Source: an uncultured Chloroflexaceae bacterium | GTDB lineage: Bacteria; Chloroflexota; Chloroflexia; Chloroflexales; Chloroflexaceae | Length of the DNA stretch: 14,196 nucleotides | Assembly (NCBI GenBank): GCA_937141995.1 | Contig: CAKZQX010000339.1 | Span: forward strand, 1-14,196 | Reading direction: 5' to 3' | Part shown: in pieces, positions 6,639-12,010 of the stretch | Position numbering within the stretch: the first letter of the stretch is position 1 | Layout of the letters: every line of letters begins with the position of its first letter | Program-made: the position numbers and the translations under genes | Notes under the pieces: model-generated | Told to the model about the DNA's origin: nothing | Database searches by the model: none | Seen by the model: only the letters and a program-made list of their open reading frames with translations

Positions 6639-8060
6639 ATGGACCCTGACCCTAGTTTTATCGCTATTGGTGTTGGCCTATGCCTGTTGGTACTGGCCTT
6701 CACATCCGCAGTTGATACTGCGTTTACTTCGATCGGTCGTCATCGTCTCAATGCCTTACTGGCTGAAGGAGTACCGCAGGCGCGTACGCTTGCCCGATTG
6801 ATCGATGACCCGTACCACTTTAAAGCGGTGACTATTCTGCTGCACACCAGCACAACGATTATCGCAACCGCCTTTACCCTCTATCTGACGCGCTATCTGG
6901 GAATGGGAGCCCAGGCCGGTTATCTGGCGCTACTCTGGTTTGCGATTCTGGTGGTCAGCGAGGCGCTTCCCAAGGCGCTGGCAACGCGCAACCCCGACGC
7001 CGTTGTGTTAACGCTCTCCGGTCCGTTTAGCCTGATTACACAGGTGCTCTGGCCGCTTGTAGCGGTGATTAATCTGCTGACACGCCCGCTTGTCCGACTT
7101 ATCCGGGGCAATGATACGCCACATGCGCCTCTGGTAACGGAGGAAGAGCTACGGATGCTGGTGAATGTCGGCGAAGAGGAGGGGTTGATCGAGCATGATG
7201 AACGCGAGATGATTGAGGGCATTTTCTCGTTTGGTGAGACCGTGTCGCGTGAGATTATGGTTCCTCGTGTCGATATTGTTGCGCTTGATGTTGATACATC
7301 GCTCGATCAGGCGCTTGAACTGGTTATCAGCGAGGGGCATTCACGCATCCCCGTGTATGAGGAAACGGTTGACAATATTGTCGGCATTTTATATGCGAAG
7401 GATCTGCTGCCGGCACTGCGTGATGGTCGCCGCGACACATCGCTCCAGGATCTGGTCCGTTCCTCGGTGCATTTTGTGCCCGAAACGATGAAGGTTGATG
7501 TGTTGCTCAAAGAGATGCAACTGCGTAAGGTACATATGGCGATCATTGTGGATGAGTATGGCGGTACTGCCGGGTTAGCAACTATCGAGGACTTGATTGA
7601 AGAGATCGTTGGTGAGATCCAAGATGAGTACGATATCGAAGAACCCTCGATCCAGATCATTAGCGATACTGAGTTGCTGGTCGATGCGCGGGTATCGATC
7701 GATGATATTAATGATCTGACGGACCTGAACCTGGAGTCCACCGATGCCGACCGGATCGGGGGGTTGGTCTATGAGCAGTTAGGACGTGTACCTGAGGTCG
7801 GTGATCGGGTTGTACTGGATGAGGCGGTGGTGACGGTGCTATCTGTGCAGGGCGTACGCCCGGAGAAACTCCGCATCACCTTCGACCGACCATCGCCGGA
7901 GGAAGAGGAAGAGCCGGAACCGCATCACAGCGAAATCCGGGCACATACCCTGCCGAGCCACAACGAAGACCTTAGCCACCCGCTCTTCGCGTTGCGCCAG
8001 TGGATGAGCCGAACCAATGGGAAGGAAGACCAGTGGAGCGACCTGACTACGCGGCACTGA
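6639..8060 (+). CDS. CNNM/CorC-type membrane protein (DUF21 - CBS pair - CorC_HlyC), putative Mg2+/ion efflux
   Basis: This 473-residue protein has the complete architecture of the bacterial CNNM/CorC ('hemolysin C-like') family. A DUF21 membrane domain covers residues 1-155, with hydrophobic segments at about 6-28, 62-84, 94-115 and 120-145; 'VVSEALPKALATRN' is the conserved DUF21 motif. An acidic linker follows (166-195, 'EEELRMLVNVGEEEGLIEHD'). A CBS pair runs from about 203 to 325 ('REIMVPRVDIV', 'GHSRIPVYEE', 'VDEYGGTAGLATIEDLIEE'). The CorC_HlyC domain is at 335-416 ('DTELLVDARVSIDDIND', 'GGLVYEQLGRVPEVGD'). Family members export or sense magnesium in the plasma membrane, with ATP binding to the CBS pair; the substrate here is inferred. 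The old 'hemolysin' name should not be read as toxin function. The start at 6639 follows an AGAGG site. The 3' end overlaps the cytidine deaminase gene, so the two are probably cotranscribed. Confidence 0.92.
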   Translation: MDPDPSFIAIGVGLCLLVLAFTSAVDTAFTSIGRHRLNALLAEGVPQARTLARLIDDPYHFKAVTILLHTSTTIIATAFTLYLTRYLGMGAQAGYLALLWFAILVVSEALPKALATRNPDAVVLTLSGPFSLITQVLWPLVAVINLLTRPLVRLIRGNDTPHAPLVTEEELRMLVNVGEEEGLIEHDEREMIEGIFSFGETVSREIMVPRVDIVALDVDTSLDQALELVISEGHSRIPVYEETVDNIVGILYAKDLLPALRDGRRDTSLQDLVRSSVHFVPETMKVDVLLKEMQLRKVHMAIIVDEYGGTAGLATIEDLIEEIVGEIQDEYDIEEPSIQIISDTELLVDARVSIDDINDLTDLNLESTDADRIGGLVYEQLGRVPEVGDRVVLDEAVVTVLSVQGVRPEKLRITFDRPSPEEEEEPEPHHSEIRAHTLPSHNEDLSHPLFALRQWMSRTNGKEDQWSDLTTRH

Positions 8061-8452
8061 TCGCCACGGCACGTTCTGCGCGGGAACACGCGTATGTGCC
8101 CTACTCTCGGTTTGCGGTTGGGGCCGCCGTGATAACTGCATCGGGGAAGATTTTCCCCGGTTGTAACATCGAAAATGCGGCCTACCCGGTCACACTCTGT
8201 GCGGAACGTGTGGCGCTCTTCAGCGCCTACGCTGCCGGAGAACGGGAAATTGTCGCAATGGCGGTCATCACCCCAACTGATGATGTTGCCAGCCCGTGTG
8301 GCGCGTGTCGCCAGGTTATGCTTGAACTGGCACCACGCAGCAGTGTGCTGCTGCTGAACCTGCAAGCAGTGGAGCGCTGGACGACACCGCATGAACTGCT
8401 GCCCCATGGATTCGGAGCAGGACAACTGGACGAGGCCGGCAGCAGTGGATAA
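8033..8452 (+). CDS. cdd: Cytidine deaminase (tetrameric type)
   Basis: It hydrolyses cytidine and deoxycytidine to uridine and deoxyuridine in pyrimidine salvage. The zinc site is complete: Cys56 and catalytic Glu58 in 'TLCAERVAL', and Cys89 and Cys92 in 'PCGACRQ'. Three cysteines mark the small homotetrameric class. 'PYSRFAVGAA' (23-32) and 'GCNIENAAYP' (43-52) are the substrate-binding segments. I chose the GTG at 8033 (139 residues) because AAGGAAG at 8022-8028 stands correctly before it. The GTG at 8000 would add 11 residues and has no ribosome site. The gene overlaps the end of the CNNM/CorC gene by 28 bases in another frame, suggesting translational coupling. About 40 residues after the second zinc motif form a C-terminus of ordinary length. 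No terminator with a T-run is found directly after the stop. Confidence 0.93.
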   Translation: MERPDYAALIATARSAREHAYVPYSRFAVGAAVITASGKIFPGCNIENAAYPVTLCAERVALFSAYAAGEREIVAMAVITPTDDVASPCGACRQVMLELAPRSSVLLLNLQAVERWTTPHELLPHGFGAGQLDEAGSSG

Positions 8453-8568
8453 AGCGCCGCACACATATAACAATCTTAACCGTGGTTGTGACCCGGTTCT
8501 TCGGAATTCGCTTCCAACCGCCTGATGAATGTTGAAACCATAGCCCGGATAGATACGTCACTGAAATC
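8453..8568. other. Start of the gene-free stretch between cdd and the SRP RNA
   Basis: From the cdd stop to the SRP RNA (8453-8771) no frame looks coding. The first 110 bases hold only a weak bulged hairpin (CGGTT at 8494-8498 with AACCG at 8516-8520, inner GGAA/TTCC). The rest is filled by the hairpins and terminator listed next. Confidence 0.5.
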
Positions 8569-8624
8569 CAGGCATTTCCAGACGCATGCCTGCCGGGACC
8601 GCGGCATACGCCTGGAAATGCCTG
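8569..8624. repeat. Long imperfect hairpin (13-bp perfect arms, extended inward)
   Basis: CAGGCATTTCCAG (8569-8581) is the exact reverse complement of 8612-8624. After an A/C mismatch the stem continues with CG/CG, a C/A mismatch, and ATGCC/GGCAT, leaving a loop of about 12 bases. It abuts the next palindrome directly, which suggests a compound intergenic repeat element of REP/BIME or MITE type. Genome-wide copy number cannot be seen here. Confidence 0.7.
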
Positions 8625-8665
8625 ATCCGACATCCGCCGGGGCTCCGCTCCGGCGGATGTCGGAT
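8625..8665. repeat. Perfect 16-bp palindromic hairpin
   Basis: ATCCGACATCCGCCGG (8625-8640) and its exact reverse complement (8650-8665) enclose a 9-base loop. The stem is GC-rich, with no T-run on either side. It starts one base after the previous hairpin ends. Confidence 0.8.
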
Positions 8666-8684
8666 GAACACTTCAAGGTTCATC
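8663..8684. repeat. Third small hairpin of the cluster
   Basis: GATGAAC (8663-8669) pairs with GTTCATC (8678-8684) around an 8-base loop. It overlaps the right arm of the 16-bp palindrome, so the two could form alternatively. CCGGCGG follows at 8684-8690 and repeats the core of the neighbouring palindrome. Confidence 0.5.
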
Positions 8685-8721
8685 CGGCGGCACAATAACA
8701 GATGTAGGGTTGCTATACGTG

Positions 8722-8756
8722 AATCAAAAACGGGGCGGCAGTTTCTGCCGCCCCGT
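8722..8756 (-). terminator. Strong terminator downstream of the SRP RNA
   Basis: A perfect 12-bp stem, ACGGGGCGGCAG (8730-8741) with CTGCCGCCCCGT (8745-8756), has loop TTT. On the minus strand the stem runs into GTTTTTGATTC, so it is best read as a terminator for the SRP RNA transcript about 16 bases beyond the RNA. On the plus strand only CTCTTTGC follows, so its value for cdd is doubtful. Confidence 0.85.
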
Positions 8757-8771
8757 CTCTTTGCATAAAAA

Positions 8772-8861
8772 GCACCGAAGGATACCCAGAGGAACTCGCC
8801 TACCGTTGCTGCTGTCAGGCCCTGGCGGAGTTCAGCGAGTATCTGCCATCCCCCGGTGCGC
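8772..8861 (-). ncRNA. ffs: Signal recognition particle RNA, small bacterial (4.5S-like) type
   Basis: This is the RNA scaffold that binds Ffh to target nascent membrane proteins to FtsY/SecYEG. On the minus strand the 90-base RNA folds into the single long helix of the small type. GCACCG pairs with CGGTGC at the ends, then GGAT/ATCC, CAGA/TCTG, ACTCGC/GCGAGT and CCG/CGG. The apical domain is CCAGG on one side and AGCAGCAACGG on the other, the conserved Ffh-binding internal loop. The tip reads GCC-UGAC-AGC, so the tetraloop is UGAC, of the URRC type, instead of the usual GNRA (GGAA). The closing pair would be C/A. TTTTTATG follows the last helix base. The 5' end fits the start predicted from the promoter. 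The exact mature ends are uncertain by a few bases. Confidence 0.87.
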
Positions 8862-8866
8862 AGCAC

Positions 8867-8895
8867 ATTATAGCTAACCTTACCAAAAATTTCAA
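8867..8895 (-). promoter_or_regulatory. Near-consensus sigma-70-type promoter of the SRP RNA
   Basis: On the minus strand TTGAAA (8890-8895) is followed after exactly 17 bases by TATAAT (8867-8872). Transcription would begin at about 8861-8859, which is the predicted 5' end of the SRP RNA helix. Agreement of promoter and RNA end supports both calls. Confidence 0.9.
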
Positions 8896-9023
8896 CCCGT
8901 TATGCCCGATTAAGTGTTGGAATAGTGTTAGCGTTCAGTATTCACCCCACAGAGAACAAGTAGTACCGGATGGGGATCAGTCGCAGCGTTGCTTCGTTCT
9001 GCGTTCTCCGGTTATTTAGTTCT

Positions 9024-9084
9024 TTCCACATATTTATTAATAGAAAACCGTAATGATAGTAGGGGATGTGGAAGGTGTGGAGAG
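9024..9084 (-). other. Basal unwinding module: tandem DnaA boxes, G/C tract, DnaA-trios and AT-rich element
   Basis: Reading the minus strand, CTCTCCACA (9076-9084) and CCTTCCACA (9067-9075) abut each other, followed by TCCCC (9062-9066). Next is TACTATCATTA, which on the plus strand reads TAA TGA TAG TAG (9051-9062). Then comes an AT-rich stretch with TTAATAAATA (9024-9049). This is the order described for the DnaA-trio basal unwinding system of Bacillus subtilis: boxes, GC tract, 5'-TAG-type trios on the complementary strand, unwinding element. DnaA would load from the boxes onto one strand and melt the AT-rich side. Confidence 0.75.
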
Positions 9085-9222
9085 AGATGCGTATCCGGCG
9101 TGCAGGGGCGGCGAAAAGGGTGGGTACAGGTTGTGGAGCATTATCCCCATTATACACCGGCGAGGGGAATGTCGGCACATCTTGCTTCGTGTACACATGC
9201 CGTCCACGCATTGTGCGCACGC

Positions 9223-9272
9223 TTATCCACAATTTCTTATAGTTATCCACATATTGCTGCTGGTTATCCACA
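9223..9272 (+). promoter_or_regulatory. Three perfect, helically phased DnaA boxes
   Basis: TTATCCACA occurs three times with start-to-start spacing of 20 and 21 bases, close to two turns of the helix, so bound DnaA would sit on one face. All point the same way. Upstream, two 8-bp palindromes (GTGTACAC at 9189-9196 and GTGCGCAC at 9213-9220) lie just before the first box. Confidence 0.92.
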
Positions 9273-9359
9273 TTTATGTGGAGATTAAACGGTGGCGGTT
9301 GATGGGGTGATGCGAGGTGTGTGAGCCGGTGGGCCGGAGAATAGTTCATTATGGCTAGA

Positions 9360-9396
9360 GTAAAGGGGCATGACTCATCTGGTCATGCCCCTTTAC
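9360..9396 (-). terminator. Perfect 15-bp hairpin, likely terminator of the DUF151 gene at the origin border
   Basis: GTAAAGGGGCATGAC (9360-9374) and GTCATGCCCCTTTAC (9382-9396) form a perfect stem with a 7-base loop, 22 bases beyond the DUF151 stop. After the stem the minus strand reads TCTAG with no clear T-run, so termination is likely but not classic. It would stop transcripts from entering oriC. Confidence 0.6.
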
Positions 9397-9417
9397 CCCA
9401 CAGCCTGATCAACAGGA

Positions 9418-9966
9418 TTACTCTTTGCGACTACCTTCCTCCGGCTCATCGAGGTCGAGCTTATTAATAAAATCTCTAAAGATCGAGAGGTTCTCTTCAT
9501 TCATCTCTGGTTCAGCCGCTTCAGACTCTTCCGTTGCCAGGGGCTCTTGTGCGGTTTGCTCTTCCTCATCAAAAAAGACACCCGCCTGATCGAGCACATG
9601 GGTTTCAACATAGATGGGAACCTCAATCCGTACCGCAAGCGCGATAGCATCGCTTGGCCGCGCATCCACCTCGATAGTTTGACCGTTTTGCTCGATAACA
9701 ATGCGGGCAAAGAAGGTGTTATCGTGAATATCATTAACAAAGATATGGCTAACAGTACCACCCATCTCGCCGATCAATGCCTTGAGCAGATCATGGGTCA
9801 GCGGTCGTTGGGGCTCATGGCCCTGGATCGCCATTGCTATCGCATCGGCCTCGAATGGCCCGATCCATATCGGAAGGTATCGTCTGCTATCAGTCTCGCG
9901 CAGCACAACAACCCGGTGCTGCGTAAGCAGACTCACGCGAATACTGTCAATTGTTACACGTATCAT
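9418..9966 (-). CDS. DUF151 / bifunctional nuclease family protein
   Basis: This 182-residue protein has the DUF151 (BFN) domain at residues 1-133: '[13 protein letters not shown]', '[19 protein letters not shown]' (31-49), '[10 protein letters not shown]' (55-64), and the signature '[13 protein letters not shown]' (101-113) with 'PIYV' following. Archetypes are reported as nucleases in plants and bacteria, but the catalytic role of the bacterial family is not settled. An acidic linker (133-156, many E) leads to a short C-terminal helix '[16 protein letters not shown]' (160-175), which resembles the UVR-like or '-FR-x-F-L-' tail often attached to this domain. The start at 9966 has GAAAGG upstream. 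It is transcribed toward oriC, with a strong hairpin after its stop. The neighbour on the right is divergent, across 299 bases. Cytoplasmic; substrate unknown. Confidence 0.88.
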   Translation of the reverse strand: MIRVTIDSIRVSLLTQHRVVVLRETDSRRYLPIWIGPFEADAIAMAIQGHEPQRPLTHDLLKALIGEMGGTVSHIFVNDIHDNTFFARIVIEQNGQTIEVDARPSDAIALAVRIEVPIYVETHVLDQAGVFFDEEEQTAQEPLATEESEAAEPEMNEENLSIFRDFINKLDLDEPEEGSRKE

Positions 9967-10049
9967 CGGTCGGCCTTTCGTAAAGCGAGAGGTTGGCTCA
10001 AAACGTGCCCGGGTGACAAGATGACCTGTGCATCTGAAAAACTCTTACA

Positions 10050-10086
10050 ACATCTTAACATGCTGGTTAAGGGTACGTCAAGATGT
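10050..10086. repeat. Nested inverted repeats in the divergent DUF151/LysM-peptidase intergenic region
   Basis: ACATCTT (10050-10056) and AAGATGT (10080-10086) enclose CTTAAC (10054-10059) and GTTAAG (10066-10071). Two alternative hairpins share the CTT. Lying 25 bases before a TTGACA -35 element, it could be an operator. No regulator is known. The rest of 9967-10265 holds only the promoter listed next. Confidence 0.4.
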
Positions 10087-10110
10087 GATGTGCGTGAACA
10101 GAGAACGGTA

Positions 10111-10139
10111 TTGACAAAAGCGCAAGGTCGTAGTATCTT
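10111..10139 (+). promoter_or_regulatory. Sigma-70-type promoter of the LysM-M23 peptidase gene
   Basis: A perfect -35 TTGACA (10111-10116) and -10 TATCTT (10134-10139, 4 of 6) are separated by 17 bases. Transcription would start near 10146, leaving a leader of about 120 bases before the ATG at 10266. Confidence 0.65.
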
Positions 10140-10265
10140 CGCTCATCTCATCAGGTAAGGTACTATTGTGGTCGCCACGTTGCGGCCGGAATGATCCATG
10201 TTGTATCAGGTAAGCATGTGCGTGGGCATCATGTTCGACTGTGTCGCGCACCATGGTATTAATCT

Positions 10266-11777
10266 ATGTCAAATCGTGTGAGAAGGCCGCACGTTTCAAC
10301 ACATATAGCACAATCGTTATCATCATCATCTGCGCAGCGACTTCGTGGTCGATCAGCCCGCGCTATGCTGCAGGAGGTTGCGCCGGATAGTAGCGTAACT
10401 GTTGCTGTGCCGCCTTATAATCCGGGTTACCGGGAGAACTTTCAGCGGATTGGAGCCCGGTTTGCTCCCCGCAATCTGTGCTGTCGGTTACCGGCCCGCT
10501 TCTGGCTTCATCTACTGGTGTTTGTCGTTGTACTGACGATTATGCTTGGAGAAGTTCATCTGGCCTGGTCACACCAGACGTGGCGACCATGGTATGAGCA
10601 ACCGCCCCAGGTGGCCCGGTCTGGTATGACTGAGCCGATTGGTGCGGTTGTTCCGGCGGCGGTTGTGCCGATCGCGGAGATTACACCGGCATATAACAGC
10701 GCAGCAGTCACCGATCCGGGGGTGACAACGGCCATCATGCCGGCATGGGTTGCGCCTCAGACCAATAATGCGCCCGTGTTTCAAGACATGCATCAGTTGG
10801 CAGAAGGTGAGACGCTGGGTGAACTTGTCGCGCAGTACGATGTGTCGCTGTCCACGCTGATCTGGGCCAACGGTCTGCACACTGGTGATGTGCTGGCTGT
10901 AGGGCAGGAGTTACGCATTCCGCGTATCTCGGGCGTGCCCTATGTTTTTCAGGAAGGGGATACGCTGGAGGGTGTTGCGTCCGGCTTTGGGGTGGCTCCG
11001 GAGGCGATCTGGTTTTTTGAACCAAATATGCTTGATCCGGATCAGTCTGTGCCGGTTGGTCAGGAAATTTTTATTCCAGGAGGGACACCACCTCTGCCGG
11101 AGGCGCTGCTGGCACGTTATGGCGGTGAGGAAGGGCTTGCGGCTATGGCGGCGCAACCGGCCGGGGTTATGCGCGAGAATCGTACAAATATGCGCGCGGG
11201 GCCCGGCGTTGAGTATGCTCGGGTTGCGCAGTTGCAGGCGGGGCGGCGCGCGGCCTTGCTTGCGCGCCATGCACAGTGGCTCAAGATCGATGTGGCCGGT
11301 ACGTCCGGTTGGGTGCGTACCGATCTCCTGGATCTGCCGGCAGGCGTGATTGATCGACTGCCGGAAACCAATGATTTTCCGCCGCCGCCGCCGCGCTGGG
11401 TCTGGCCGACCTACGGCTCGGTTTCATCATATTTTGGCCCACGCTGGGGTTCGTTCCACTATGGGTTGGATGTGGCAAATCGGGCCTGGACACCGATTGT
11501 TGCCGCGCGCTCAGGGCGAGTGTTTGAAGCCGGTTGGTGCCGGGGGTATGGCTACTGCGTCAAGATCGATCATGGTGCTGGTATCCAGACAGTCTATGGA
11601 CATCTGGTTGATCAGCCGGTAGTTCCATCCGGGACGACAGTGACAGCCGGTCAGTTGATCGGGCATATGGGGAGTACCTATGATGCCGGCGGTGGGGGCT
11701 ACTCGACGGGCAACCATCTGCATTTTGAGGTTAAGATTAATGGTCGGGCGGTCGATCCGCTCAAGTTTCTTCCGTGA
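10266..11777 (+). CDS. Membrane-anchored murein peptidase: two LysM, SH3b and M23 domains
   Basis: A 503-residue protein predicted to bind and cut peptidoglycan cross-links outside the cell. Residues 1-78 are basic and Ser-rich and probably cytoplasmic. One hydrophobic segment (80-100, 'FWLHLLVFVVVLTIML') anchors the protein as type II. A Pro/Val/Ala-rich linker runs to about 172. LysM repeats follow at about 177-219 ('AEGETLGELVAQYDVSLSTL') and 226-271 ('FQEGDTLEGVASGFGV'). An SH3b domain is at 303-357 ('NRTNMRAGPGVEYARV'). After a poly-Pro stretch (372-376) comes the M23/LytM domain (382-503). Zinc ligands His398 and Asp402 ('FHYGLD') and His486, and catalytic His446 ('YGHL') and His484 ('HLHFE'), are all present, so it should be active. 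The start has no clear ribosome site, and the first ATG is accepted on frame length alone. It lies 233 bases before parB. Confidence 0.9.
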   Translation: MSNRVRRPHVSTHIAQSLSSSSAQRLRGRSARAMLQEVAPDSSVTVAVPPYNPGYRENFQRIGARFAPRNLCCRLPARFWLHLLVFVVVLTIMLGEVHLAWSHQTWRPWYEQPPQVARSGMTEPIGAVVPAAVVPIAEITPAYNSAAVTDPGVTTAIMPAWVAPQTNNAPVFQDMHQLAEGETLGELVAQYDVSLSTLIWANGLHTGDVLAVGQELRIPRISGVPYVFQEGDTLEGVASGFGVAPEAIWFFEPNMLDPDQSVPVGQEIFIPGGTPPLPEALLARYGGEEGLAAMAAQPAGVMRENRTNMRAGPGVEYARVAQLQAGRRAALLARHAQWLKIDVAGTSGWVRTDLLDLPAGVIDRLPETNDFPPPPPRWVWPTYGSVSSYFGPRWGSFHYGLDVANRAWTPIVAARSGRVFEAGWCRGYGYCVKIDHGAGIQTVYGHLVDQPVVPSGTTVTAGQLIGHMGSTYDAGGGGYSTGNHLHFEVKINGRAVDPLKFLP

Positions 11778-11822
11778 GCTTGCTCCGCCGGTTCGTAGTA
11801 GAACATTCAGTGTTTCTATGAT

Positions 11823-11894
11823 CCTGTCCTGCGGTTGACTCTCGGCAGCACGCTGGTCACTAGCGCTGACCGTAGCCCGATGCATCAGGACAGG
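11823..11894. repeat. Distant inverted repeat, possible structured 3' or leader RNA before parB
   Basis: CCTGTCCTG (11823-11831) and CAGGACAGG (11886-11894) are exact reverse complements 54 bases apart. Inside is GGTCA-CTAGCGC-TGACC. After the outer arm comes GACTGGTTTTAGAC, with a run of only four T. It could be a branched terminator of the peptidase gene. No known riboswitch or RNA family was recognised. Confidence 0.4.
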
Positions 11895-11917
11895 GACTGG
11901 TTTTAGACAGTTCACCG

Positions 11918-11926
11918 TGTTACAAT
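11918..11926 (+). promoter_or_regulatory. Candidate extended -10 promoter for parB
   Basis: TGTTACAAT matches the TG-n-TATAAT extended -10 pattern with one change. No good -35 is present. Transcription start near 11933 would leave a leader of about 78 bases before the parB ATG. Confidence 0.4.
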
Positions 11927-12010
11927 TGATTCTGTATGCGGCAACGTGTGTGAACCGGGAAGTAACGGGTTGCGCGCGTTACTCCTGCAATCCAGTGTCA
12001 AGGAAGCTGT

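Larger units (their letters stand above)
9011..9285. other. oriC: Chromosomal replication origin (oriC), predicted
   Basis: A gene-free stretch of more than 500 bases (8896-9417) contains a dense cluster of DnaA sites. Three perfect TTATCCACA boxes lie at 9223-9231, 9243-9251 and 9264-9272, all in the same orientation and 20 and 21 bases apart. TTATCCCCA at 9141-9149 matches 8 of 9. TGTGGAGAT at 9277-9285 is an inverted partial box forming TCCACA-TTTA-TGTGGA with the third. A separate module at 9011-9084 has boxes, a G-rich tract, DnaA-trios and an AT-rich stretch (listed next). No dnaA or dnaN gene is in the window, so this origin is not next to dnaA. A strong hairpin at 9360-9396 shields it from transcription of the gene on the right. 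The call is by motif and arrangement; function is inferred. Confidence 0.88.

Noticed and set aside
9223..9272. CRISPR-like or tandem repeat reading of the three 9-bp boxes
   Set aside because: The repeat unit is exactly the DnaA box and is far too short for CRISPR. No spacer/repeat structure is present anywhere in the window.
8942..9349. Open frames over the origin region (minus 8942-9349, plus 8989-9288 and 9053-9310)
   Set aside because: They cross DnaA boxes and AT-rich DNA, show no domain, have odd amino-acid composition and lack convincing ribosome sites.
9547..10158. 203-codon plus-strand frame opposite the DUF151 gene
   Set aside because: It is antisense to a clear DUF151 protein. 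Composition and motifs support only the minus-strand reading.
10315..10332. TCATCATCATC run as a microsatellite or phase-variation tract
   Set aside because: It is short and encodes in-frame serines at the protein N-terminus. Trinucleotide slippage would not shift the frame.
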